From assembly GCF_040054535.1 (NCBI RefSeq), contig NC_090796.1:9009001-9073000 (forward strand): a stretch of 64,000 nt of DNA. Reading direction: 5' to 3'. Below are positions 23,036 through 39,919 of the stretch, piece after piece; the stretch's first letter is position 1, and each line of letters opens with the position of its first letter. The notes below the pieces were generated by a model. That model worked only from the letters and a program-made list of their open reading frames with translations, was not told the DNA's origin and ran no database searches. This DNA is from Antennarius striatus. Its lineage: Eukaryota > Chordata > Actinopteri > Lophiiformes > Antennariidae. The translations under genes and the position numbers were made by a program.

Positions 23036-25990
23036 TGAACATATTTGAAGTTTCTCCACATCTGTGAGAACTGAAAAATTAAAATGATGCTGGTGCAGAG
23101 ACAGTGTTTTATAAAATATCTGAAGATAAATTTGGTTGTAAATATATAATCATTATAACTTCACAGGCTAGAACATGAACATTCAGTATAAGAAGCAGAA
23201 CTTTACAATTTCTGCCTGTCTAAATAAGAATGTGTGGTTTGATATTGTTTTTAATTCAATTGTTGTACGATCAAACCTGTCTAAAAAACTCAATACCATG
23301 ACACATTTCACTGTGAACGATTGCACTGTAAGGCATCTTTACTCATTTTATAACTGGTTTCACACCAAATGCAAGCTTACTTTATTTAAACAGATAACAA
23401 TAATTTAATTATGACAGTTCTAATAATATACACCAGAATATTAGATATAATGAATGTCAGTGCCGCAATCAAGGAGGGGTGGTCATCATTAACTTAAGCC
23501 GTCAAACTATGAGCTACTTCATGCAGCTTTCTGGTGCAGAGGAAAGGAAATGATCTTTAGTGCCTGGTGGGTACAGTGTGCTTGATACTGTACTGTTGCA
23601 TCCAACACATTCATCATATAAGCTGACATGTGTGTCACATCAACAGCAATCAAAACTGTTGATGGAATGAAAGGGATGTAAAAATATAGCAAAATGCTGT
23701 GTGCAGTGATTTATTTTCACAAATGCATGAGAATGATTCGATTTTTTTTTTATGTTTGACATATACTGTGTTCATCTCTCCTGGGGGTTGAAGTGTGTGT
23801 TGGCATCAATTTAGCAATGCAAGGCAAGGAACAAAATAAAATGTCATTAAGTAACATGTTTTGGTCTTATGTGGTTTTAGATTGTTTGCTTTTATTTTTA
23901 CATTGCTCTTTTTCTCCACTTGGTGGAGCTCAGTGTTTGCACAAAATACTCAGTAGTCAAAACTAATCAGATGGTAAGTGAAGAAGTCAGTGTGTTGTTG
24001 TCCCTGAGAAATGCCCTTCAGTTTGAACTTGCAGGATTATGAAGATATATAGTGCCGCCAAATCCGATGCTGCCAGTGAGGGGACGATATGTTATTAAAC
24101 TACAGCACCATCATTTATTTAGAGCTGATTCAATTGAGTTTTTATTAGTTTGGCCCAAGGCTGGCCATATTAAGAGTTAATGAAGCCTCTTTGTCTTTCT
24201 GTTCTTGTAATTTTGTATAACAGTCATCAGTTCGGAGAATTACATTTTCACCCTCTCACTTCTCACCTCTTGTGCCGTCTGGGAAGTGATGAAAATTTTA
24301 AAAATTGCCTGTGGTGTGATGGAGCTGCAGCTTGGTTCTCTTCACATACAGCCGGATGGCTATGAATGAAATACTTTTTGAGAAACTTGAATTGGTGAGC
24401 AACAGGAAAGCGTGAGGTTGCTCAATTAATTTGCATGTATGAATGTGATTAGAAAACTGACTAGCTGCATTCCAGCAAAGAAAAAGAAAACAGCAAAGGA
24501 GTGTGAAGGAGTCATCATCCACTGCTGCTGAAATCAATAATCATTTGCCAATTGTGTCAGTTCCAAGAGAACATCGTTAGCGGGATCTCAGTGGAGAACT
24601 GATCAACTTTTATCTGGCGTTAATACAGAACGGTAGCATACAGCTTTACCCCTGAATGCAATACATCAAGGGTGCTGAATTAATTTTCATTTTTTGTTTG
24701 TGCTGCATTAACATGCTTGATGCTTTATTGAAAGGCAATCTAATGTTATTGATCCACCCAACCCGGGTGTTTCCATTGGACAAACAGCAACTGAGTTTCC
24801 ATTTTGAGGCACTCTACCCCTGGACACAAGGGGTGATTATTAGGGTCTTCATGATGAACATTGTCTTCATGATTAGCTTCGCTCATGCTTGCTAGTTGGA
24901 TAGATTGTGTGATGGTGACACACTACTGTATCACAAGCACCACTTTTACAAAATAATCCAGCTCACTGAAGATGCAACATGGGAATCTTTTACATTTGTC
25001 ACAAGTGTCTTTTTAACCCTGTAGCATCATTTTCAAGGTACATGTGATGATGTCTGACATTGTTTATGTGAAAATACTGTGTGTGAGAGAGAGTTTGTGT
25101 TTGTAACATATAATAAAACTCTATTTAAGCATTACCCAACCTTGATCCACTTCACACATCAACCCACATCCAAAAGTGACCATAGAGATAGATTATTATT
25201 ATTTATTATAATATATTTACAATGTTTTGGGGGTAGTAAACATCACAGAACTGTTCAAATGTACTTATGTGAATAATATTGCGTCCAATGCTTGAAATCA
25301 CTTTCTTTCTTGTCATCAGACCTTTACGCTGTCTGTGAACACCACAGTTAGACAAAGGAGAGCGAGGTATTCAAAAAGCATCAAAGAAAACACACACAAA
25401 GCTGTGAGTCTAGCAGACAAACAGAGAACTTAGAAAAGCAAACAACAGCAGCTGAGCTAAACACTCCTCAAATCAGATATGTTGGTATTTATAGATCAGA
25501 GAGCACTGTGAAAAGTTTTAGCTACAAACGCCCTTAAAGAAAGTTTTTATCATCTTTTCTTGGAGCAACTTGAAATCATGTCTGAGATTATACCATTCCA
25601 GAATTGTTTTAGAGTAATAAAAATCTAATGATTTTCGAGTGAAGATATAACAAAGTCATCATCAACATAAAAACACAGTTCTGTGCAGACAGGGATTTGT
25701 TCCATAGCTTTACTTTGTCTGCTACGATCACTGACGTATAATTGCTAACCTTTTGATGAATACTGATAGAACGATAAAATCTATTTGATTCTGATTTTGT
25801 AGCTGATTTTGTAGCTCTGCTATGCTACAAATCAGCATTTAACATGTATCCATAATTACAACTTTGTTGTTTCATCACTGAAAGATATGTTTTTGTTTGA
25901 GTTGGAAATTATTATATTATAAGGAAGCACAAATTATTTTTCATTTAAAAGATCCAGAATCTTCTATCCAGCAACAAGAGATGAAGTATC

Positions 25991-26089
25991 TGTTGTTTAC
26001 TATTATTTAATCTACTGAAACCAATTTACAACTTGACAAGAAATCTGAAAGTAAGTTGGTTTCAGTAAATGAAATACTGGTAAACAACA
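25991..26089. other. miRNA-precursor-like hairpin
   Basis: Two 39-nt arms (25991-26029 and 26051-26089) pair with 34 Watson-Crick pairs, two G-U pairs and three mismatches around a 21-nt loop, so a 99-nt RNA from the + strand would form one long imperfect stem. This size and mismatch pattern suit a pre-miRNA. TATC flanks both ends, so a short transposon with terminal repeats starting TGTTGTTTAC is an equally good explanation. No known miRNA seed is claimed. Confidence 0.4.
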
Positions 26090-26189
26090 TATCCTTTTGT
26101 TAAAGTCAGTGTGTATTTCTTGTATTTCGCCTTGACTTTGGCAGTGTGAATGTGGGGTCTTTCAGCTGAGATGAACCAGCAATCTGACC

Positions 26190-26275
26190 AGGATGTATTC
26201 TGCCTCTCACTAAATGTCACCTGGGATTCACTCCAGCCCCCAGCAACTTAACACAGGATGGGTGACCATTGAAAA
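26190..26275 (+). mobile_element. Degraded teleost SINE-type fragment
   Basis: Matches the remembered 3' block CTGCCTCTC...CTGGGATTCACTCCAGCCCCC...AACAGGAT..G of a widespread fish element. Short and decayed. Confidence 0.5.
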
Positions 26276-28664
26276 CTGAGATATTCCAAAAGAATAGTTG
26301 CTGTACGACTTTTGGCAAAGGTTTAACTGCCACTGATTTATTTAAAAATAGATTAAAAAATAGATTTTAAAATCTCTGCAATGAAGGTCTTGAATGTAGG
26401 TCATCTGATCATTGTTTTTGTTTGTTTGCTTGCTTGTGTTTCAGTTATTGTGGTTCAGCTGATTGCTTTCAAGCAGCACACACAGAGAACAAAATGAGCC
26501 TCCCATCAAGTCACTGTGCATAAGAGTCATTAACAAATCTCACCTGTTAAATCTCCTGTTGGGACTTCCTGAATTCTTTCATCATCTTAAATTTTCGTCT
26601 CGCTGCACCCTCTTGAAGGAAATCACTTTGAAACCTTCAAAATTTCACATAATTAATATTCAGTCCATTATTTAAAGAGAAATAAAACATCATGCTATGC
26701 CATAACCTACACCTGACTTAGTATATTTTTGATATGCGCCTTTATTCTTCTCCTCCAAGTGAAAAACTAATTAAATTATTCACTTGTTTCAGGAGTGAGC
26801 ATGTCAATTATTTCTCTTCTCTTGAGTCTTGCAATATATTCTTTTAATTGGAGATGAAAAATCTAGTCAGCCTTGAGTGCATTCGGAGAGCTGCTTTTTA
26901 GGCAATGCAATATACATGATGTGTCATGGGGGACGTCGATGGTTGAATTACATAATCCCAGAGCAGCAAGAAGTACCTTGAAAAAAACTTTAACACCCAA
27001 GGAGAATGTGCTCTTCTTTGTGAAGCAGGGGCGAGACAAACATCCATGATTAATCCTCAAACAGATCTCAAAAAACTAATTTGTGAATATTAAAGCATTT
27101 TTTCATGGAATAAGAACCATTAATCCTAATATAATGCACTATATACAATCGTAGAGAATATATGCATCAATCCTTAACCTGTAAAATGTCTGTGACCCGA
27201 CCGTCACATTTCTCCCACACATTGTAGGTTAATTTCTGCTTCATGATGCGCAGACATTTGTCGCTGAAATCCCAACGCTCTGCCAACACCAAGGACTCAT
27301 CAGGATGCTGGAGAGCAGCATGCCAAGAATCAAACTTGAACATATAGCCAGCGCTAATCTGCGTTGCTTCCTCTGACACTCATCCTACACCACTGGCTGT
27401 GCGAGGAGTGATTGAGAGCTTGATTATGTTTTTTCCCAGCCAGCTGGTTGGCAGGCAGAGGAACACACATTTCACCAGATTGCTGCATCAGCCAAAGTGT
27501 GAGGCCACCATTTCTGGCATCAGACTGTCTGGACGAACATAACAGGAATAATAAAAGATGCAAGGATGTCAATCATCACCTAAAATGTTTTTTCTCTCCC
27601 TTTTTTGTTGGCAGCAGTCTGTTCATCTAGTATCTTGTATCATTAGAGATTTTTGCCTTTGGAGCAATGCTGAGATGGAAGACAGGCATGACTGCGTGGG
27701 TAAAAAAATAAAAATTTCAAAAAAAAAAACCTTGAGGATTCTTGGGTTCTTGTGGGAGAGGGGTAAAGTCTTTGATGTTGTAGTTTCGTGGAAGCAAATA
27801 ACACACTTTGATATTTCATAAGCCATCTCTTCTAAAAAAAAAAAATGCAGGCGCAAACATCGGCACACTCTCTGTCAAAGATTAGGTTTGAATTACCTGC
27901 CAGCTGAAAGATTTGCAGTTATTTTGGCTGCAGATATTTGTCTTACACACAGCACACTTTTGAAATTTCCAATTTTCCAGAGGACTGGTGAGTGAATGTC
28001 TGTCCTCTTTGATTTTCTGAGGAAGATAAATCAGTGTTTGGATGAACATAAAAGCTAATGTATTCATAAAAGCTGTGATGAGTGCAGCTGTCTCCAGCAT
28101 CTGACATCCAATCTGAGACAAGCCGCCTGGGGAGGTTGGACCATCCTCCACTAAGTGTGTGTGTCTGTACGTGTGTGTGTGTATGTTTGTGTGTGCAATG
28201 ATGTTTATGGGCATAACAAAGAATTTATTGTCTGATAGAGTACAATTTTAATCTAAGTGATGGAAAGCACCGCATGATTATTGAAGTAATAAATGTTATT
28301 TTCTATTGCTTCAGTGAGGTAAAAAATAGCATATGCACATTAATAATCAATGAAGCTCAGCATTTGAATGTACAGGTAAATTTTAATTGTGGTTAATAAA
28401 TAACATACACTTCAACAAGGCCATCATTAAATCTTTTCTTGCACATTTTTTGAAAGCTTTGTCTACAGAATTTCTTTTAGAATTCAGATTTAATGAGTCT
28501 ATTCCATACATCAGTGACTTTGCTCTGTTTTGCTTTTATTAGACGTGTATTTATAATAGCCTTGCTCACTGAACCAGGTTTATGCAGGATTATTTTGCTC
28601 CTTGAATCCTCACAGTAACAGCCGCCTGAAAATCATCTTCGGTCAGTTTTGTGTCTCCAGTTCT

Positions 28665-28709
28665 GTGTGTTTTTTATGTCAATGTGATACATTGACATAC
28701 AAAACACAC
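28665..28709. repeat. Near-perfect 21-bp hairpin with 3-nt loop
   Basis: Arms 28665-28685 and 28689-28709 are reverse complements with one mismatch, separated by GAT. Too tight for a standard pre-miRNA; it is probably a mutational palindrome. Confidence 0.8.
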
Positions 28710-30289
28710 ACCTTGCTCAGTTGTATGAAGGCACTACAGAAATGACTGCCCTACTGATGTACTGTAGTTTCCATTTTGTTTAATATTTTGAAGACATGTT
28801 CATTAATCATTCAGGTAATAAAGTCAGATAATAAATACGATTACCTGCCTGCTTTCATTCATGGTTGTTTTAATGACTTTCTGCTTCGAGAACACTGCCA
28901 CACAATGTAAACCCTCATCAAGTACACCACATGTCGATTCAGGTGTGGTCCGGCATCCAGGGGTTGCTGATACATCAGATGTGTTTTGATTTCCTGTGGA
29001 TGTGAGGTTCATCTGGAGGCAGCCTTGGGATGAGGCTTGTTATTCTCCACAGTGAGACATGAGGCACGCACTCTAATTAGAACACATCTCCTGGTGAGAG
29101 AGATGCTGAGGTCTGACTACTTCTCCAGTCTAATCAGTTTTCCACCTCAGTTTAGCTACTCTTCAGAAAGCAGAGTCTTGCTCATCTGACAAACAGCAAC
29201 AACAACAAGGAGATGGCGCTGAACAACTCCTTCTAATTTGGAGGGCTTTGCAGATTTTCACACATCTAAATCTTGATAAGGCTTGTGCCCAACAAAATCC
29301 CCCGTCTTTGCCATCCTCCTCTCACTCTCAGCTGGGGATTAGTTAAAAAGAAGCAGCATGGAGTCATAAATAACGTTGATATTTGCAACATAGATGCAAA
29401 GATCTCATGTAAAATAAAAAACGGTTTGACACTTTTTGCCATGAGTGACTAAGTGCCCTAGCCTCGCTGAAACTTTCCTTTCCAAAATTTAGAAGTACTT
29501 TTCATTTCTCTGCTTCTTCCTCCTCAAGCCTAACAGAGCACATCACATGCACATGCTTATTAAATGCCATCCCTGCAGACCGCAGTTCCAATACTGGTCT
29601 GCAAAAAGGTGCAGAACATGTATCATTACGTAGTTGAGACTGTGCCACAGTTGTCAGCACTTCATTTTAATTTGGCTCCTAAGCCACTGGTGATTTTGAC
29701 CACTGGGACATCCTGTCGGCTGCAGAAGTTTAACTATTCTGAAGCATTAGGACTGAACGAAGTGCAATGCTGAAGCTCTGCCTCTGCGGTGTCAGCTGCT
29801 GTCTCACGTACTTTATAACAGGGAACCTACTTCAATCTCAGGTGAACATCCTGAGAAAAAGACAAGGAATCCTCTGTTAATATATGCTATTTTAGTTCAG
29901 TGCAGCTTTTCAAGTACATGTATGAAAATTAAAATTCCTGGAAGCATACATTAAAGAGGGGTTTTGTATCCTTAACAGCTGTGCATCTAAAAGCAAGAAG
30001 TAACATTTCAGAGAAGGATTTCTTTACAAACGTTCTATTATCATGTTTTAATCTAAGGTCTATGCTTATTAAAAATCCAATGACAGGCCTGTTTGAAGCT
30101 GCATTAACTGGCACAGATTGTACATCACATACATGAGAAACATCTCTCAACATTTTAGATTTGCCTTCAACCAATGTGCTGTATTATTCAGTTATTTAAT
30201 GCTTTAGAGCAAGTTAGGCCTTTTTATTTTGGTATTCATTCCATCAAAGAAAAAAAAAAGACATATAATATTCTTGCTTTAAGCATGAA

Positions 30290-30850
30290 ATCTCAGACTG
30301 ACAAGAATGATCTGGAAAGGGTCAGGAAGTCAGCACAGGAAGTCGTAGGCGTTCGGCTATCCTCTGTCGGACATGTACACCAGATGTCTGCGTAGAGCCA
30401 CAAGCATCAGTGGTGGCAGTTCACACCCCGGCCACAGCCTGTTGTCTCTGCTTCCCTCTGGGAAGAGGTACGACTCCATCAAGGCCTGGACCTCTAGACT
30501 GACCAATAAGTTTAATTTAAGTGAGATCAGAGTACTGAACACAGTACTCCGAAAGTAACTGACGACACGCTGTTGGAAGTCCTACCCAATTAGGTCCTCC
30601 ATTCAATGTATTTGTCGCAATGTCTTCTACCGAGCCCTCTGCTGCACAGTACATTCCTGCACTCGTGATGATTCGTTGTAAACATATTTCTATTATTGCT
30701 TGTTCCTTGCACCTGAGTTTTTTTGCACTGAGTTGTCTTAAAAATGTTGCTGTACACTTGTGCATGATGACATTAAAAGCATTCTATTCTATTCTATTCT
30801 ATTCTATTCTATTCTATTCTATTCTATTCTATTCTATTCTATTCTATTCT
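30290..30850 (+). mobile_element. LINE 3' end with (ATTCT)14 tail
   Basis: Frames in this stretch encode a fragment with the motif RRATSISGGSSHPGHS..SLLPSGKRYDSIKA, which matches the C-terminal end of teleost non-LTR retrotransposon reverse transcriptase proteins. It is followed by a 3' UTR ending CATTAAAAGC and 14 perfect ATTCT units at 30781-30850. It is 5'-truncated, as usual for LINEs, and frame-broken. The clade is not assigned. Confidence 0.75.
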
Positions 30851-33800
30851 AAAATCAATATCAGAACAAAATGTTATACGTGTGAGTTAAAAAATGTCAT
30901 GAATGTCTTTAAAACTCTTCAGGTATGTTTGACGCCTCCTTAAGTCTTTATTGCATTTATCACCCATGTTCTGCACACACTGAGGAGTAAATGATACTTC
31001 ATTCAAATCCTTCAGGTATTTGGATAATTGAGTAATTTCTGCTCCTATGCCTCCAGGGATGAAATGGTATGAATTGTATATTATATAGGGAAAATACTTT
31101 GTTTAAAAATGTAATACAAACTCTGCATACATTAGAGGCAATCATGCATGTGATTTGTTTGTAGCGGTTCATTTAGACATAATATGTTACAACCAGAGCA
31201 AGTTTATACAAATACTCATTAAGTTTAACAAGCACCTCATTTGCTTGAGCGCAAATAGGTCATATAATAGTTCTACAATGCAAAGGATCCTCTGATTTGC
31301 ATGGGCTACTTCCAGAGGGAATTCATATTTGAAAAGGAAGCTGTGTGTGTGTGCGTGCATGCGTGTGTGTGTGTGTGTGTAAGAAAGAGACAGAGAGAAG
31401 AGAGTTTTGACCTGCAAGCCTTCTCCAGAGAGCTGTTCACTCGCAAGGTCTAATCAGACTCTGGCTGATGCTTGTTCTAGGGGATTGCTCCTCTGCAGCC
31501 CTCAGGCCTAATTAGGACCCATGTGCACCATACAGAGAGTTGTCGTTCACGGTGACGATTGGGTAGACTCTCACCTGTGAGCGCTCCGTTAGCCACTGGA
31601 ATGAGCTGCTGGCAAGCATGATGACAAGAAGGGCATTAGAGGTGGTGCAGCAACACTGCCTCCGCCCTCCACTTGGAGGTCGTATGAGTTTAATGAATGT
31701 TGGAACAGGGAAAGGGAGAGAGAGAAGCTGGAAGGAGACGGGGGGGAAAAAGGCAGACGTCTGGGCTGAGAGAGGGTCTAGGAGAGAGGAGCATCTTTGA
31801 GGATTTCTCTTTTAACAATGCACTATGAGTATTTGCAAAAGAGGAAGCAAATGAGGAGAAACTGTAGCCTGAACACACAGATGAGTAAAAATAAGAACAG
31901 TTTTTAGTGTTTCTCGAGTTCAGCTATCTGTAGCTCTGTGCCAGACACCAGGAAACCTTCAAAGGATCTGTTACATGATAATTTCAATCAGACTTTAGAT
32001 AAAGTAGAATTCTGCAAGATAAAAGTACTCGACTTCTGAGGTATGTAGATAACAGAGAGGATCAATATGTCCCACATTCTGCCGGGAATGAAATCATTAT
32101 TAATGAGTACTATTAGTTAGGAAAGCAAAGAGATTCTTTGAGTTCAATGTTCCAACGTCTATTACGCATGATATCAAAAGCTGCACATTAAAATGCTGAG
32201 TAAGACTTTGTTGTGTTTCAGTGAACCCTCACATTCTATATGAACCATCTGTGCATTTTCTTATCTTGTATAGGATCTACTTTTTATTGTGAAATTATTC
32301 ATATCCAGTGTGACTTAAGACTTCAGTCCACATGTTGTGATGCAGAAATATGAAATATTTATTGGTATTGGTGCAAAATATGCAGTATTGAGGAGGACAT
32401 ATATTTGTATGGTGAATAAACTGGAATTTTAACTGTAAATATTATAATTTAATAACCCATATATTTAAGTACATAGTTTGACAGGCCATTACTTATGTAT
32501 TCTGTAATTAATCTGAAGTGGTGGTGAAAAAGTCCCCCTTAATTGTACAGGCTCTACAGTATACAGTACAGGCTGTACAGTATACTGCAATTACAGTGAA
32601 GTAGCTGTAATTTCTTTTTTACCTTATACAACATGATAATAAATTGTCATTCAGTTACTGCTGAAACAAGACAATGCAGGATTCACTTCTGACAGATCAC
32701 TTCAGATCGTAAGATTTACTGAAGCACAAGTTAGTTTTTCTTTATTTTCACAAAGCTGAGACAGTCTTGCTTTACTGTTACAATCTTCCATCTATCTGAT
32801 GAGCCGCCACAAGTGTCGGATCTCTGCTTTGTCTTTGAAAAGTGATTGAAATTCCTTACACCTACACCCACTCATCCACCTGTCACAGAAAGACACAGAA
32901 AAAAAACCTCACAGACTGCAACAAATCTTAAAGGATAAAAACTCTTAGTGGTCTAATCTTTAAAAACCACAGCTAGATATGAAAAGAGATGTCTGACAAA
33001 GGTTTTTAAGAGGTTCGAATTCCAATCATGTCACTGATTTTCAGTTTAAATGTCTTTTTTTAGATGTGGGGGGGGGTAGAAAAAAAATGAACCATTTTTG
33101 CAAAATTCAGTTATCAAGTTTCCAGTTTTGTTAAAACAGAAACATCCACTTCACAAACGTATTGTGCTTTTGTTGCGTTTAGTGATGGCAGAAAAGCATT
33201 GTGACTAAAGCAGTGGTAAAAAAAATTTTTAAATAAAAATATTAATATGGATTTTTCAAATAAAGCACAGAAATGCTGCAGGTTACAACGAACACGGTCA
33301 ATCCAGGGTTGAAGGAATGAGAGGAAGAATTTTTCACCGTACCCAGAAAAAGATGAGACCAACAGGAAGTGATAATAGGTTCACATTTGCATTATGGCTT
33401 TACATTTCACATTTACCACCACAGCGCTGCAGCTTAACTCTGCTCTCCCTGAAGACTTCTCTGACATTTTCCAAGGTCTTGCTTTCAAGCCCTGCCTTGA
33501 TTAGTGAAGCAGGTTTTAAAATGAACTAATCCTTTTTCCTGGAAATATCCTTTTTTTTTTTTTTTTTTTTTTAAATAAACCAGTCAGCAAATGGTACATC
33601 TAGTCAGCAACAGCACAGCGTCTGCAACAGAAATCATGTCAGCTGAAATGGTGGCTAAATCTAGCAACAAACAGGATGCTGATGTTTGCTGGCGATTCTT
33701 TCTGGTGCAAAAGCGATATCATCCTAGATGTTTTATCCTTGAGTGTCACTCCAAAGAGTGATGCTGCTTTTGCTGTTTCATGTAAAAATATTCTGGAGAC

Positions 33801-33908
33801 TTTTATATCTAGCTATGTGCTTTATCTATGACATAGTACTGTAGACAATCTAGTTTTGAAACACGTTTCTGGCATAAATAAATCTTTTTAGAATAAATCA
33901 CATAACCT

Positions 33909-38960
<5,052 letters not shown>

Positions 38961-39580
38961 TTAAAATAAATTCATGTCTCTCTCTTACTGGTCTGACTTA
39001 ACTTCTGACCAAACTGGTTTTTCTGTTGTAGCCTGAAGCACGACTGCTCCATTGTGAAGATATAAGGTTGGTACAGTGAATGCTCCCCCCTTTTGGGAAT
39101 ATTTTCACAGCAAAGGTGAGAGTCTGTGTTAAATATTAGTGAGTTTGCATGTGACTGAGAAATATGAAATAACACATACAAACAAAATAGAAATCCTAAG
39201 TTTGGTTCAGCTTGTGAGCACTGATTTAATTACCACAACAAGAGCCTCCAAAGTAGTCTGTCTTAACCAATGTGAGTGTTTTTCTTCACTTTTTGAGGTT
39301 TAAAAGAAAGATACATAATGATAAAAGCACTAAAAACAACAATGAAAAGAAAAAAAGACAAGGGGAATCAAAGTACGGTTCAGTTATTAATTATATTTTT
39401 ATTCTTAAAACAATAGCAAGCAGGGAGCCTACTTTCTCTGTTTGTGTGACTTTCTCACTAATTAATGTAAATTTGTTTTTTCTTCATATCCAGTGTTAAG
39501 GAGCTGTCAGCTTGGCTTTGTTTAAGACAGACTCAGTTCTTAAAACACACATTTAAAAAAAGCGTTTTAGATCTAAGAAA

Positions 39581-39910
39581 GCATTCATTCATTCATTCAT
39601 CTTCTTGTCTGCCTCTTCTGTGGGTCATGGGGGTTGCTGGAGCCTATCCCAGGTGGCTTACAGGTGAGAGGTGGGGGACATTCTGAGTGTGATGCTGGTG
39701 AACCGTGGAGCCACACAAAAGACAAACAACCACTCATGCACACAATCACACTAAGGAATGATGTTTTTTGGAGGTGGGAGGAAACCAGAGAACCCGGAGA
39801 GAATTCACGCAGACACGGGGACAACATACAACCTCAGCATAGAAAGAACTCAAACCCAGAACCTTCCAGCCATGAGGCGACAGCGCTACCCACTCCTCCA
39901 CCATTCCACC
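39581..39910 (-). mobile_element. Full-length teleost SINE with 9-bp target duplication
   Basis: Runs from an ATTC tail (39582-39600) through GTTGCTGGAGCCTATCCCAG and GGAGGTGGGAGGAAACC to a tRNA-like head ending near 39905, so it is on the minus strand. TCTAAGAAA occurs at both 39572-39580 and 39911-39919, a clear target-site duplication. Same family as 45285-45508. Confidence 0.85.
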
Positions 39911-39919
39911 TCTAAGAAA

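Larger units (their letters stand above)
23036..33908. other. Intergenic region without a recognised gene
   Basis: About 11 kb of AT-rich DNA between usp31 and the 3' end of hs3st2. Short ORFs are scattered, but none has a recognisable domain, splice-compatible extension or biased codon use. The 3' UTR of the minus-strand hs3st2 must occupy the right edge; a minus-strand AATAAA at 32741-32746 is one candidate end. Individually listed items inside are the hairpins at 25991 and 28665, the SINE fragment at 26190 and the LINE end at 30290. Confidence 0.6.

Noticed and set aside
30620-30943. ORF with SILFY repeats
   Set aside because: Translation of the (ATTCT)14 tail of a LINE 3' end.
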